DNA from: Rhodococcus sp040643435
GTDB lineage: Bacteria > Actinomycetota > Actinomycetes > Mycobacteriales > Mycobacteriaceae
Length of the DNA: 64,000 nt
Reading direction: 5' to 3'
Assembly (NCBI RefSeq): GCF_040643435.1
Contig: NZ_JBEYUH010000001.1
Span: 366,694-430,693 of the forward strand
Shown here: in pieces, positions 23,942-33,352 of the stretch
How the letters are laid out: every line of letters begins with the position of its first letter
Numbering within the stretch: position 1 is the stretch's first letter
Notes under the pieces: model-generated
Databases searched by the model: none
The model's input: the letters and a program-made list of their open reading frames with translations, nothing else
What the model was told of the DNA's origin: nothing
Position numbers and translations under genes: made by a program

Positions 23942-25105
23942 ATGACCGCAACATTGGCAGACCCCGTGTCCGAAGTGGTACACGCCGCCGAAGCGCTGCT
24001 CACGCGCCGTACCGGTGCCACGGTGACTCTCACCGATCCCGTGGATCTCGGCGGCAGTGGCCGTTCGGTGGTCGTACGGGTACGGGTGGCATCCAATCCG
24101 TTCTCCCTGCCTCGCACTCTCGTTCTCAAGCAGGTGCCGCCCTCCCGCGGCGCGGGTCACGTGGACTTTCGCGGTTCCGAGACCGACGAGCAGGTCGCCT
24201 TCCTGCGCGAAGCGGTTTCCTACCAGTTCACGACCGCGCTGGCGAAGGACCACCGGCCCGGTGCCGAATTGCTCGCCTACGATTTCGATGCCAGGTTGCT
24301 GGTGCTCAGCGACCTCGGTGACGCAACGACGATGGCGGAGGTGCTGCGCAACAGCGCCGAGGCTGCCGGCAACACGCTCATGGCGCTGGCGCAAGCTCTG
24401 GGACGTATGCATGCCGCGACCGTCGGCCGCGAGGAGGACTTCGCGGCGCTGCTGCGTCGCGCCGACGTCGCCAGAGTGGCCGATGCCGTATCGCAGCAGG
24501 CCCTCGATGCCGTCCGCGGCGTGCCCGAACTGCTCGAGGCGGACTTCGGCCTGTCGGTGCCCGAGTCGGTGCGCGAGCGCGCCGAACGTGCTTCCAAGCT
24601 CTTCACCGGCGGACGTTTCCGCGCGTTCAGTCCCTCCGATCTATGTCCCGACAACATCGTGGTCGGCGACGAAGGCGTGCAGTTCCTCGACTACGAGTGG
24701 GGCGGTTTCCGCGACGCGACGCTCGACATCGCGTACGCACTCAGTTCCTTCCCGCTGTGCCTGTGCTCGGTACCGCTTTCCGTCGACCGCATCCGTGCGA
24801 TGGCCGACGCGTGGCGGGCCGAGGTCGTGGCCATGTGGCCGCAACTGGCCTACGACGAGGTGCTCGAAGAACGACTGCTCGACGCCCTCCTCGCGTGCAT
24901 ATGGTTGAGCACGCATCTGTTCCTTCCCGAGGACCACGCGCGTATTGCATCGGTACGGGAGCACGGATTGTCGGTCGCTCGCATTCCGGCGCTGCGCGCC
25001 CGCTGGTCGCTGCTCGCGGAGTTCGCCGCCGAAACCGGGCACGACGACGTCGCCGCACACGCAGGCGATGTGCTCGCCCACCTCGGGGACCGTGTCGCCG
25101 GTTAG
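23942..25105 (+). CDS. Aminoglycoside phosphotransferase (APH)-fold protein
   Basis: A 387-residue protein with a protein-kinase-like APH fold. The N-lobe includes LVLKQVPPSR (candidate nucleotide Lys), and the catalytic loop appears as FSPSDLCPDNIVV near residues 230-242, where typical APHs have HGDLHPGN: the Asp and Asn are kept but the His and Gly are not. The metal-binding Asp follows in FLDYEWGGFRDATLDIAYAL. Substrate unknown; drug resistance should not be assumed. ATG 23942 is preferred by spacing from a TAGATT hexamer. It converges with phoD, overlapping by 4 bp. Confidence 0.75.
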   Translation: MTATLADPVSEVVHAAEALLTRRTGATVTLTDPVDLGGSGRSVVVRVRVASNPFSLPRTLVLKQVPPSRGAGHVDFRGSETDEQVAFLREAVSYQFTTALAKDHRPGAELLAYDFDARLLVLSDLGDATTMAEVLRNSAEAAGNTLMALAQALGRMHAATVGREEDFAALLRRADVARVADAVSQQALDAVRGVPELLEADFGLSVPESVRERAERASKLFTGGRFRAFSPSDLCPDNIVVGDEGVQFLDYEWGGFRDATLDIAYALSSFPLCLCSVPLSVDRIRAMADAWRAEVVAMWPQLAYDEVLEERLLDALLACIWLSTHLFLPEDHARIASVREHGLSVARIPALRARWSLLAEFAAETGHDDVAAHAGDVLAHLGDRVAG

Positions 25106-26739
25106 TTCTCCAACGGAGGGGCGGGTTCGATCCTCGTGGCACCATCTGCCACTCGGTATCCCGCGACGCGCCGCGCGCCCGTGTTCGGATCCGCACGTTC
25201 GCCGATGAAGAACCACTCCATCTGCGTCGCATCGGGAGTCACGTCGAGCACCCCGTAGCCATGCGAATCGAGTTCGATGAACCGGACGTGACGATTGGTC
25301 GCGGTCGCCGTCGCCTCCAGCGCGGGCGACGCGCTCCTCGGCGGCACACCGAGCAGCTCGTCGATGTTCGCCGACGTCACCGACGGCACCACGAACTCTG
25401 TCGCGACGGTGCCCGCACCCGGATAGGCGGCGGCGTCGACGGGCACGTCCATCGCCCACGAGGTGTGAATGTCGCCCGTGAGGAAGACGACGTTCCGTAG
25501 ACCGGCCGCCGTGATCGTGTCGAGCAGCCGTCGGCGGTCGGCCGTGTAACCGTCCCACTGGTCGGTGTTGAACGGCAGGCCTCCGGCCGGCACTCCGATG
25601 AGCTCGGTCAGTGCGCCGGTGGTCCGTGGATCGAAGGGTGGCAGCAGGATCGGCGAGAACATCACCGAATTACCGATCAGCTGCCACCGCGTGGGGGAGG
25701 TCGTCAGGCCGGCGGTGAGCCAGTCCATCTGTTCCCGGCCGGTCATCGTGCGCCCAGGATCGTCGACCCGGCGTCCCGCTCCGAAGATCTGCTGTGAGCG
25801 ATAGCTGCGCAGGTCCAGCATCGAAAGCTCGGCGAGCCCGCCGAACCGCAGCCGGCGGTAGAGGCGTCCGCCGTTCATGCGGACCGGTATCCATTCGTCG
25901 TAGGCCTGCACGGATGCCGCTTTACGTCGTGCCCAGTCGCCCTCGACGAGTGGATCGTGGTTCTCCGCCCCGCCTGCCCACGAGTCGTTCGCCGACTCGT
26001 GATCGTCCCACACCACGATCCACGGCACCTTCGCGTGCAAGGCCCGAAGATCCGGATCGGTCTTGTACTGGGCGTGCCGGATGCGATAGTCGGCCAGGCT
26101 CACGATCTCGTGCGCCGGCAGATGCGAACGGACGGCCCGGTCACCGGCGACGGGAAACCTCCCGGCCGCGTATTCGTACAGATAGTCGCCGAGGTGCAGC
26201 ACGGCGTCGAGATCGTCGCGCGCCGCGAGATGACGGTAGGCGGAGAAGAACCCGCCTTCCCAGTCCGAACACGACACGACCCCGAACCGGAGACGCCCGA
26301 CCGAGGCGCCGGGCGCAGGCGCCGTGCGTGTCCTGCCCGTCGGTGAGACGGTCCCGGCGGCGCGAAAGCGATAGAAGTAGGTCGCGCCTGGCGCGAGGCC
26401 GCGTACGTCCACCTTCACGGTGTGATCGGATGTCGCTCTCGCCGTCACCGTGCCGCTCGAGACGACCGCGTCGAAGTCGCTGCTGCGGGCGAGTTCCCAG
26501 GTCACCGGAACGTCGGGTCCCGCCCCCGAACCGGGCGTGGCCTCCGGAGTCGGTGTCACGCGCGTCCACAGGATCACTCCGTCGGGCAGCGGATCGCCCG
26601 AGGCCACTCCATGGGCGAACACCACGGGGGATGCGTGCGCTGCGGGGGACATCGAAGTGAAGGCTGCAACACCGGCGACGAGCGACGAACGGAGCACGGT
26701 ACGGCGAGACACATGATCGGCAGACCCTGTCGTGGCCAC
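25102..26739 (-). CDS. Tat-exported PhoD-like alkaline phosphatase/phosphodiesterase
   Basis: A 545-residue secreted metallophosphatase. The N-terminus has a twin-arginine signal (SRRTVLRSSLVAGVAAF), then an Fn3-like N-terminal PhoD domain (VFAHGVASGDPLPDGVILWTR), and a catalytic domain with VVSCSDWEGGFFSAYRHLA, HLGDYLYEYA, VWDDHESANDSW and FLTGDIHTSW that hold the Fe/Ca ligands. It probably releases phosphate from phospho(di)esters outside the cell. GTG 26739 is a choice of convenience; GTG 26712, directly before the Arg-Arg motif, is also possible and neither has a clear ribosome site. Divergent from rarA. Confidence 0.88.
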   Translation of the reverse strand: MATTGSADHVSRRTVLRSSLVAGVAAFTSMSPAAHASPVVFAHGVASGDPLPDGVILWTRVTPTPEATPGSGAGPDVPVTWELARSSDFDAVVSSGTVTARATSDHTVKVDVRGLAPGATYFYRFRAAGTVSPTGRTRTAPAPGASVGRLRFGVVSCSDWEGGFFSAYRHLAARDDLDAVLHLGDYLYEYAAGRFPVAGDRAVRSHLPAHEIVSLADYRIRHAQYKTDPDLRALHAKVPWIVVWDDHESANDSWAGGAENHDPLVEGDWARRKAASVQAYDEWIPVRMNGGRLYRRLRFGGLAELSMLDLRSYRSQQIFGAGRRVDDPGRTMTGREQMDWLTAGLTTSPTRWQLIGNSVMFSPILLPPFDPRTTGALTELIGVPAGGLPFNTDQWDGYTADRRRLLDTITAAGLRNVVFLTGDIHTSWAMDVPVDAAAYPGAGTVATEFVVPSVTSANIDELLGVPPRSASPALEATATATNRHVRFIELDSHGYGVLDVTPDATQMEWFFIGERADPNTGARRVAGYRVADGATRIEPAPPLEN

Positions 26740-26820
26740 GGCTATGATCCGACCACAAAGTCGGACATTCGTCCCGGAATTCGCCATACCTGCCGGGAAC
26801 CGGACGTCGGGCCGAGCTTG

Positions 26821-26826
26821 TAGCGT
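26821..26826 (+). promoter_or_regulatory. Leaderless -10 element of rarA
   Basis: TAGCGT followed by 7 nt and GTG 26834. The spacing equals that of other predicted leaderless starts in this window. Confidence 0.5.
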
Positions 26827-26833
26827 CGAGGGC

Positions 26834-28273
26834 GTGAGTGATCTTTTCGGGGCGAACGACCAGTCCGCCGAACCGGACGCCTTGTTCGAAGCGCCGCGCG
26901 AACCCGAAGCCGACGTCGAGCCGGAGCTCCGCCGGGCCTTCGGTGTACCCGGCGGCACGAACGCCCTGCCGTCCGCCACCGGGGCAACTGCGCCGCTCGC
27001 TGCGCGGATGCGGCCCGCGAGTCTCGACGAGGTGGTCGGACAGCAGCATCTGCTCGAACCGGGTGCGCCGTTGCGCCGTCTCGTCGAAGGATCGGGTGCT
27101 GCATCGGTGGTGCTCTACGGCCCACCCGGAACCGGGAAGACGACCCTGGCGTCACTGATCTCCGGGGCGACAGGACGCCGGTTCGAAGCGCTGTCCGCTC
27201 TCTCCGCAGGAGTCAAGGACGTGCGGGCTGTCATCGATCTCGCCCGGCGGCGGCTCACCCACGGCGAACAGACGGTGCTGTTCATCGACGAGGTCCACCG
27301 GTTCTCGAAGACCCAGCAGGACGCTCTGCTGGCGGCGGTCGAGAACCGCATCGTGCTGCTCGTCGCCGCCACGACGGAGAACCCGTCGTTCTCGGTCGTG
27401 GCGCCGTTGCTGTCCCGGTCCCTCGTGCTGCAACTGCAACCGCTCGGCCCCGGCGACATCCGCTCCCTGCTCGAACGCGCCCGGACCGACACGCGCGGAC
27501 TCGCCGGTGCCGTGGAGATCACCGACGACGCCCTCGATCACCTCGTACGCCTCGCCGGCGGCGACGCCCGCCGTGCCCTCACGGCCCTCGAGGCATCTGC
27601 CGACACCGCCCTTGCCAGGTCGGGCGACGGCGAGGCGATCATCGACCTCGCGACGGTCGAGTCGAGCATCGACGAGGCAGCCGTCCGCTACGACCGCGAC
27701 GGCGACCAGCACTACGACGTCGCGAGTGCATTCATCAAGTCCCTGCGGGGCTCCGACGTCGACGCCGCGCTGCATTACCTGGCGCGGATGATCGTTGCGG
27801 GGGAGGACCCGCGCTTCATCGCGCGCCGCCTGATGATCCAGGCGAGCGAGGAGGTGGGCATGGCCGACCCCACCGCACTGCAGACGGCGGTCGCGGCGGC
27901 GCAGGTGGTGCAGCAGGTCGGGATGCCCGAAGCTCAGCTGGCTCTCGCTCAGGCCACCATCCACATCGCGACCGCCCCCAAATCCGGGGCCGTCACCGCG
28001 GCGCTCGGCGCGGCGATCGCCGACGTCAGAGCAGGCAAGGCAGGTCCGGTACCGGCCCACCTGCGTGACGGCCACTATCAGGGGGCGCAGAAGCTCGGCA
28101 ATGCGATCGGCTACAAGTACCCCCACTCGCATCCGGACGGCGTACTCGCGCAGCAGTACGCGCCGGACGAGCTGGTCGGCGTCGACTACTACGAGCCGAC
28201 CGGGCGCGGGGTGGAACGGGAGTTGTCGGCACGCCTGCCCAAGCTGCGGCGCATCGTGCGCGGCGAGCGATGA
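26834..28273 (+). CDS. rarA: Replication-associated recombination protein A (MgsA/WHIP family AAA+ ATPase)
   Basis: A 479-residue AAA+ ATPase that acts at stalled replication forks. After a polar N-terminal extension (about 1-50), the AAA+ core has RMRPASLDEVVGQQHLL, Walker A GPPGTGKTT near 96-104, Walker B FIDEVHRF near 150 and sensor-1 AATTENPSF. The C-terminal tetramerisation domain follows (YDVASAFIKSLRGSD, MIVAGEDPRFIARRLM, AIGYKYPHSHPDG). Equivalent to Rv2559c. GTG 26834 starts SDLFG, the usual start, 7 nt after TAGCGT. It precedes alaS by 116 bp. Confidence 0.93.
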   Translation: MSDLFGANDQSAEPDALFEAPREPEADVEPELRRAFGVPGGTNALPSATGATAPLAARMRPASLDEVVGQQHLLEPGAPLRRLVEGSGAASVVLYGPPGTGKTTLASLISGATGRRFEALSALSAGVKDVRAVIDLARRRLTHGEQTVLFIDEVHRFSKTQQDALLAAVENRIVLLVAATTENPSFSVVAPLLSRSLVLQLQPLGPGDIRSLLERARTDTRGLAGAVEITDDALDHLVRLAGGDARRALTALEASADTALARSGDGEAIIDLATVESSIDEAAVRYDRDGDQHYDVASAFIKSLRGSDVDAALHYLARMIVAGEDPRFIARRLMIQASEEVGMADPTALQTAVAAAQVVQQVGMPEAQLALAQATIHIATAPKSGAVTAALGAAIADVRAGKAGPVPAHLRDGHYQGAQKLGNAIGYKYPHSHPDGVLAQQYAPDELVGVDYYEPTGRGVERELSARLPKLRRIVRGER

Positions 28274-28389
28274 CCGCCGTAGGGCAGGCGCCGGGGACGG
28301 CGCGATAAGCTGAAGAACGGCCGATCGACCGGATCGACCGCCCGTCCGGGCAGTTCCACATCATCGCCAGACCACAAAGGACCATCGAC

Positions 28390-31056
28390 GTGCAGACCCA
28401 CGAGATCCGCAGGCGCTTTCTCGATCACTTCGTGAAGGCGGGACACACCGAGGTGCCGAGTGCGTCGCTGATCCTCGCCGATCCCAACCTGCTGTTCGTC
28501 AACGCCGGCATGGTCCCCTTCGTGCCCTACTTCCTCGGTCAGCAGACCCCGCCGTACTCGCGCGCCACATCGGTGCAGAAATGTGTGCGCACCCTCGACA
28601 TCGAGGAAGTCGGCAAGACCACACGGCACAACACCTTCTTCCAGATGGCCGGCAACTTCTCGTTCGGCGACTACTTCAAGGAAGAGGCCATCACCTTCGC
28701 ATGGTCGCTGCTCACCTCCTCCGTCGACGAGGGTGGTTACGGCATCGATCCCGAGAAACTCTGGGCGACGGTCTATCTCGACGACGACGAGGCCTACTCG
28801 ATCTGGCGCGACGTGGTGGGTGTGCCCGAGGAGCGCATCCAGCGGCGTGGCATGAAGGACAACTACTGGTCGATGGGCATCCCGGGTCCCTGCGGGCCGT
28901 GTTCGGAGATCTTCTACGACCGCGGTCCCGACTACGGCGTCGACGGCGGCCCGGAGGCCGACGAGGACCGCTACATCGAGATCTGGAATCTCGTCTTCAT
29001 GCAGAACGAGCGCGGCGAGGGCGGCGCAAAGGACGACTATCCGATCCTCGGCCCGCTGCCGAAGAAGAACATCGACACCGGCATGGGCGTCGAGCGTGTC
29101 GCCTTCCTCCTCCAGGGCGTCGAGAACGTCTACGAGACCGACCTGCTGCGTCCCGTGATCGACAAGGCCGCCGAACTGACCGGTGCGGTCTACGGCGCCG
29201 GCCACGAGGACGACGTGCGCTTCCGCGTCATCGCGGACCACGCCCGCACAGCGGCGATGCTCATCGTCGACGGCGTCAATCCCGGAAACGACGGTCGTGG
29301 CTACGTGCTGCGCCGGTTGCTGCGCCGCATCGTGCGCTCGGCGCGTCTGCTCGGCGCCGACAAGCCCACGATGCGAGAGTTCATGGCGGTCGTGCGAGAC
29401 ACGATGGCCCCGTCCTATCCCGAACTCGCCACCGAGTTCTCCCGTATCGAAACGGTCGCGGTGGGCGAGGAGACGGCATTCCTCAAGACGCTCGGTACCG
29501 GTAGCAAGCTGTTCGAAGGTGCCGTCGAGACGGTGAAGTCGCAGGGTAAGAGTGTGCTCGGCGGCACCGAGGCGTTCACCCTCCACGACACCTACGGCTT
29601 CCCCATCGACCTGACCCTCGAGATGGCCTCCGAAGCCGGTCTGACCGTCGACGAGGAAGGTTTCCGCTCGCTCATGGCCGAGCAGCGGCAGCGCGCCAAG
29701 GACGATGCCCGCGCGCGCAAGCACGCGCACGCCGACCTGACGGTCTACAAGGAGCTGCTCGACCGCGGGCCCACCGAGTTCACGGGCTTCAGCGAACTGG
29801 TCTCCGAAGCCCACGTACTCGCCGTCATCACCGGTGGTGAGCGTCTGCACGCTGCGAGTGCAGGCCAGGATGTCGAATTGATCCTCGACCGCAGCCCTCT
29901 CTACGCGGAGTCCGGCGGCCAGATCGCCGACATCGGCAGCATCACCGGGCCGGGTCTGAAGATCAAGGTCAACGACGTCCAGAAGATCGCGAAGCAGCTG
30001 TGGACCCACAAGGTCACCGTGCTCGAAGGTCAGGTCGTCGAAGGCGATGCGGTGCTCGTCCAGGTGGATCCGGAATGGCGGAAGGGTGCCACCCAAGGGC
30101 ACTCGGGTACCCACCTCGTGCACGCAGCCCTGCGGGAGGTGCTCGGACCCAACGCGGTACAGGCAGGCTCGCTCAACAAGCCCGGATACCTGCGGTTCGA
30201 CTTCTCCTGGCCCGGTGCGCTGTCCGAGCAGCAGAAGCAGGACATCGAAGGGGTGACCAACGAGGCTGTGGCGGCGAACTATCCCGTCAACACGTTCGTC
30301 ACCGATCTCGACAAGGCCAAGAAGATGGGTGCGATGGCCCTCTTCGGCGAGAACTACGGCGACGAGGTGCGGGTCGTCGAGATCGGCGGACCGTTCTCGA
30401 TGGAATTGTGCGGTGGCACGCACGTGCAGCACTCCTCGCACGTCGGCACCGTCACGCTCCTCGGCGAACAGTCGATCGGCTCGGGTGTGCGTCGCGTGGA
30501 GGCGTACGTCGGCCTCGACTCCTACCGGCACCTGGCGAAGGAACGCGCCCTGCTCGCAGGGCTGTCTTCGACACTGAAGGTTCCGTCCGAAGAGGTGCCC
30601 GGTCGTGTCGAGGCACTGCTCGACCGGCTCAAGGCCGCGGAGAAGGAACTCGAGAAGACCCGGGCGGCGAACGTCGCGGCTGCCGCCGGTACGTACGCGG
30701 CGAAGGCGCAGCGCGTCGGTGACGTGCTCGTCGTCGCCGAGTCGGCTCCGCAGGGCGTTGCCGGCAACGATCTGCGCACGCTCGCTGCGGACATCCGCGG
30801 CCGACTCGGCACCGAACCCGCCGTGGTGCTGCTGCTCGGTGACGCCGACGGCAAGGTGCCCTTCGTCGTCGCGACCACCAAGACCGCGCAGGACAAGGGC
30901 ATCAAGGCCGGCGAACTCGTCGCAAGCTTCGGCTCCGCGATCGGTGGCCGAGGTGGTGGCAAGCCGGACATGGCCCAGGGCTCGGGTTCGGATCCTGCGG
31001 GAATCCCGGCTGCGCTCGACGCGTTCCGGGCCCGTCTGAACGAGCTGGCCGGCTGA
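28390..31056 (+). CDS. alaS: Alanine--tRNA ligase
   Basis: Class II synthetase of 888 residues, normal length. N-terminal catalytic domain with FVNAGMVPFVPYFLG and TTRHNTFFQMAGNFSFGDYFKEEAI, an editing domain with its zinc ligands (GHSGTHLVHAALR and CGGTH), and a C-terminal C-Ala oligomerisation domain ending GGRGGGKPDMAQGSG. The TTG/ATG-free start is GTG 28390 after AAAGGA. It begins the run alaS-ruvX-mltG-aroE, whose genes are spaced by 2 bp or overlap, an operon order shared with mycobacteria. Confidence 0.97.
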   Translation: MQTHEIRRRFLDHFVKAGHTEVPSASLILADPNLLFVNAGMVPFVPYFLGQQTPPYSRATSVQKCVRTLDIEEVGKTTRHNTFFQMAGNFSFGDYFKEEAITFAWSLLTSSVDEGGYGIDPEKLWATVYLDDDEAYSIWRDVVGVPEERIQRRGMKDNYWSMGIPGPCGPCSEIFYDRGPDYGVDGGPEADEDRYIEIWNLVFMQNERGEGGAKDDYPILGPLPKKNIDTGMGVERVAFLLQGVENVYETDLLRPVIDKAAELTGAVYGAGHEDDVRFRVIADHARTAAMLIVDGVNPGNDGRGYVLRRLLRRIVRSARLLGADKPTMREFMAVVRDTMAPSYPELATEFSRIETVAVGEETAFLKTLGTGSKLFEGAVETVKSQGKSVLGGTEAFTLHDTYGFPIDLTLEMASEAGLTVDEEGFRSLMAEQRQRAKDDARARKHAHADLTVYKELLDRGPTEFTGFSELVSEAHVLAVITGGERLHAASAGQDVELILDRSPLYAESGGQIADIGSITGPGLKIKVNDVQKIAKQLWTHKVTVLEGQVVEGDAVLVQVDPEWRKGATQGHSGTHLVHAALREVLGPNAVQAGSLNKPGYLRFDFSWPGALSEQQKQDIEGVTNEAVAANYPVNTFVTDLDKAKKMGAMALFGENYGDEVRVVEIGGPFSMELCGGTHVQHSSHVGTVTLLGEQSIGSGVRRVEAYVGLDSYRHLAKERALLAGLSSTLKVPSEEVPGRVEALLDRLKAAEKELEKTRAANVAAAAGTYAAKAQRVGDVLVVAESAPQGVAGNDLRTLAADIRGRLGTEPAVVLLLGDADGKVPFVVATTKTAQDKGIKAGELVASFGSAIGGRGGGKPDMAQGSGSDPAGIPAALDAFRARLNELAG

Positions 31057-31058
31057 GC

Positions 31059-31577
31059 GTGGCGGATCTGCCGCGCCCGGACCGTCCCGGTGTGGACGAT
31101 CCCGGCCGTGGTCGCCGTATCGCCGTCGACGTCGGCAGCGTGCGGATCGGGGTCGCGTCGAGCGATCCCGACGGCATCCTGGCCACCCCCGTCGAGACGG
31201 TGCCGCGGGCCAAGGACCGAGGCCCGCGGACGCCCGATATCGAGCGCATTGTCCAGATCGTTAGGGAATACGAGGCCGTGGAGGTTATCGTCGGGCTGCC
31301 GCAGACACTGCGCGGTGAGCCCGGCAAGGCTGCGAAACTGGCGAGCGATTTCGCGCGTCGGCTCCGTCGCGTCCTTCCCGACGTTCCCGTGCGCCTGGCC
31401 GACGAACGATTCACTACGGTCACTGCGGCGCGTGCTCTCCGCGAGAGTGGGGTGAGTGCGCGAGGTGCGCGGCCGGTCATCGATCAGGCTGCCGCCGTGG
31501 CCATCTTGCAAGGTTGGTTGGACGAGCGGAGTTCGGGGATGAACGAGTCGGACGGGGACGTGGGGGGTAGCCGGTGA
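31059..31577 (+). CDS. ruvX: Holliday junction resolvase-like RNase RuvX/YqgF
   Basis: A 172-residue RNase H-fold nuclease implicated in pre-16S rRNA 5'-end maturation and possibly recombination. The family core starts RRIAVDVGSVRIGVASSDP near residue 19, with the first catalytic Asp in VDVG. VEVIVGLPQTLRGEPG near 75 and ADERFTTVTA near 115 supply the rest, and VIDQAAAVAILQGWL gives the final Asp. GTG 31059 lies 2 bp after the alaS stop and its own stop overlaps the mltG start (GTGA). Confidence 0.93.
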   Translation: MADLPRPDRPGVDDPGRGRRIAVDVGSVRIGVASSDPDGILATPVETVPRAKDRGPRTPDIERIVQIVREYEAVEVIVGLPQTLRGEPGKAAKLASDFARRLRRVLPDVPVRLADERFTTVTAARALRESGVSARGARPVIDQAAAVAILQGWLDERSSGMNESDGDVGGSR

Positions 31578-33352
31578 GCCGGCACGGACGCCACGACGAC
31601 CATTCGGAGAACGCACAGGAGGGTCTGTTCGCGGATCCCTACGCCGGTGGGTACCGACAGCCTCCGGCCGGTCCCGCCGGCGGGACCGAGGATCCGCAAC
31701 GGTACGACCCTCGATATCGGTACGACGACGGGTACGAAGCCGATCCTTACCGCCGCGACTCGGACTCGTACGGCGGTGATCCTTACGGCGAGGGCTTCAC
31801 CGGCGAGCGGCGGTACGCCGGTCGCCCGAACCCGGACGATCAGGAGACCACGGTCCTGAACTTCGGCCCGGGAGCATTCGACGGGCCGCCGCCGGGCGCA
31901 CGCGGTTACGACTCCCGCGACCCCTCGGGCCGCGCCGAGCAGGGTTACGTCGAGCAGGACTACGAGTACGACGACACCTCACGCGGTGGCGGCAACCGTG
32001 CCGACGACGATTACGGACGGGACGGTCGCCCCGACGAAGGTTACGTCGACGACGAGTACCCCGGCGGCTACTCCTACGCTGCGCGTATCGAGGACTACCG
32101 CGACGACGACGAAGAGGCGGAGGTCGACACCGCAGAGCAGCGCGCGATGCCCGCCGCGGTCGGCGGCCCGGACAGCGCCGAGACTCGCGACCCGAAGGCG
32201 GTCGGGCGCAAGAAGCGCGGACGAGTCGTAGGTGCGCTGGCGGCGGCGGTGCTCCTGCTCGTCGTTCTCGGTGGAGGTTATCTCGCATACGAGCGGTTCT
32301 CCGGCGCCGATCGTCCCCCGGACTTCACCGGCCCTGCCGGCCCCGCGGTGGTCGTCCAGGTCAATCCGGGCGACACCGCCGGGGAGATCGGCACCGAGTT
32401 CGTCGACAAGGGTGTCGTCGCGAGTTCCGCCGCGTTCTACGAAGCGGCCGTGCAGAACTCGGGGATGAACGCTCTGCATCCCGGCTTCTATCAGGTCCCC
32501 ACCAACATTCCGGCCGTCGACGCCGTCGCGGCACTCGTCGATCCGGAGAGCCGGGTGGGAGCACTCGTGATCTCCGAGGGTCGCCAGCTCCACGACATCC
32601 GGGACGTCAACACGGGCGCGGTGCGCAAGGGCATCTACACGCTCATTGCCGAGGCGAGCTGCCACGGTGATCCCGCAGCCGAGAACTGTGTCACCTACGA
32701 GGAACTCGACGCGGCAGGGTCGACCCCGGACCTGCAGGCTCTCGGCGTTCCGGAGTGGGCGCGTGAGGCCGTCGCCAACGTGCCAGACCGCAGTCGGCAG
32801 CTGGAGGGTCTCATCGCGGCCGGCAGCTGGGACTTCGATCCGTCGGCCGAACCTGTCGAGATCCTCGCGCGTCTGGTGTCGGAGAGTGCTGCGAGTTACG
32901 ACTCCACCGGGATCACCGAAGCCGCCGCACGCGTGGGCCTCACCCCGTACGAGATGCTCATTTCCGCATCACTCGTCGAACGCGAGGCTCTGCCACAGGA
33001 TTTCGCGAAGGTCGCTCGGGTGATCCTCAACAGGCTCGAAATCGATCAGATGCTCCAGTTCGACTCGACCGTCAACTACGAGCTCGACGAGACCGAACTC
33101 GCGACCACCGATGCGGACCGCGCTCGGGTGACACCCTGGAACACCTACGCCATGGTCGGTCTGCCGGCGACTCCGATCTCCTCGCCGAGCATCGGCGCGC
33201 TGCAAGCGATGGAGAACCCGGAACCGGGGGACTGGATCTACTTCGTGACGATCGACGACAAGGGGACCACGCTGTTCGCCAACTCCTACGAAGAGCACCT
33301 CCGGAACACCGAACTGGCCCTCGCGAGTGGGATCCTCGACAGTGGCCGCTGA
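31574..33352 (+). CDS. mltG: Endolytic murein transglycosylase MltG with a long disordered cytoplasmic tail
   Basis: A 592-residue membrane enzyme that cuts nascent peptidoglycan and is thought to end glycan strands. Residues 1-217 are a very acidic, Tyr/Gly/Arg-rich, repeat-like and probably disordered cytoplasmic region containing a DDQETTVLNF motif near residue 90. One transmembrane helix follows (about 218-240), then a LysM-like part (VVQVNPGDTAGEIG) and the YceG catalytic domain, with catalytic Glu in ISASLVEREAL near 469 and the family's FDSTVNYEL and NTYAMVGLPATPISSPS. The start is GTG 31574 overlapping the ruvX stop. Corresponds to Rv2553c. Confidence 0.92.
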   Translation: MSRHGRHDDHSENAQEGLFADPYAGGYRQPPAGPAGGTEDPQRYDPRYRYDDGYEADPYRRDSDSYGGDPYGEGFTGERRYAGRPNPDDQETTVLNFGPGAFDGPPPGARGYDSRDPSGRAEQGYVEQDYEYDDTSRGGGNRADDDYGRDGRPDEGYVDDEYPGGYSYAARIEDYRDDDEEAEVDTAEQRAMPAAVGGPDSAETRDPKAVGRKKRGRVVGALAAAVLLLVVLGGGYLAYERFSGADRPPDFTGPAGPAVVVQVNPGDTAGEIGTEFVDKGVVASSAAFYEAAVQNSGMNALHPGFYQVPTNIPAVDAVAALVDPESRVGALVISEGRQLHDIRDVNTGAVRKGIYTLIAEASCHGDPAAENCVTYEELDAAGSTPDLQALGVPEWAREAVANVPDRSRQLEGLIAAGSWDFDPSAEPVEILARLVSESAASYDSTGITEAAARVGLTPYEMLISASLVEREALPQDFAKVARVILNRLEIDQMLQFDSTVNYELDETELATTDADRARVTPWNTYAMVGLPATPISSPSIGALQAMENPEPGDWIYFVTIDDKGTTLFANSYEEHLRNTELALASGILDSGR

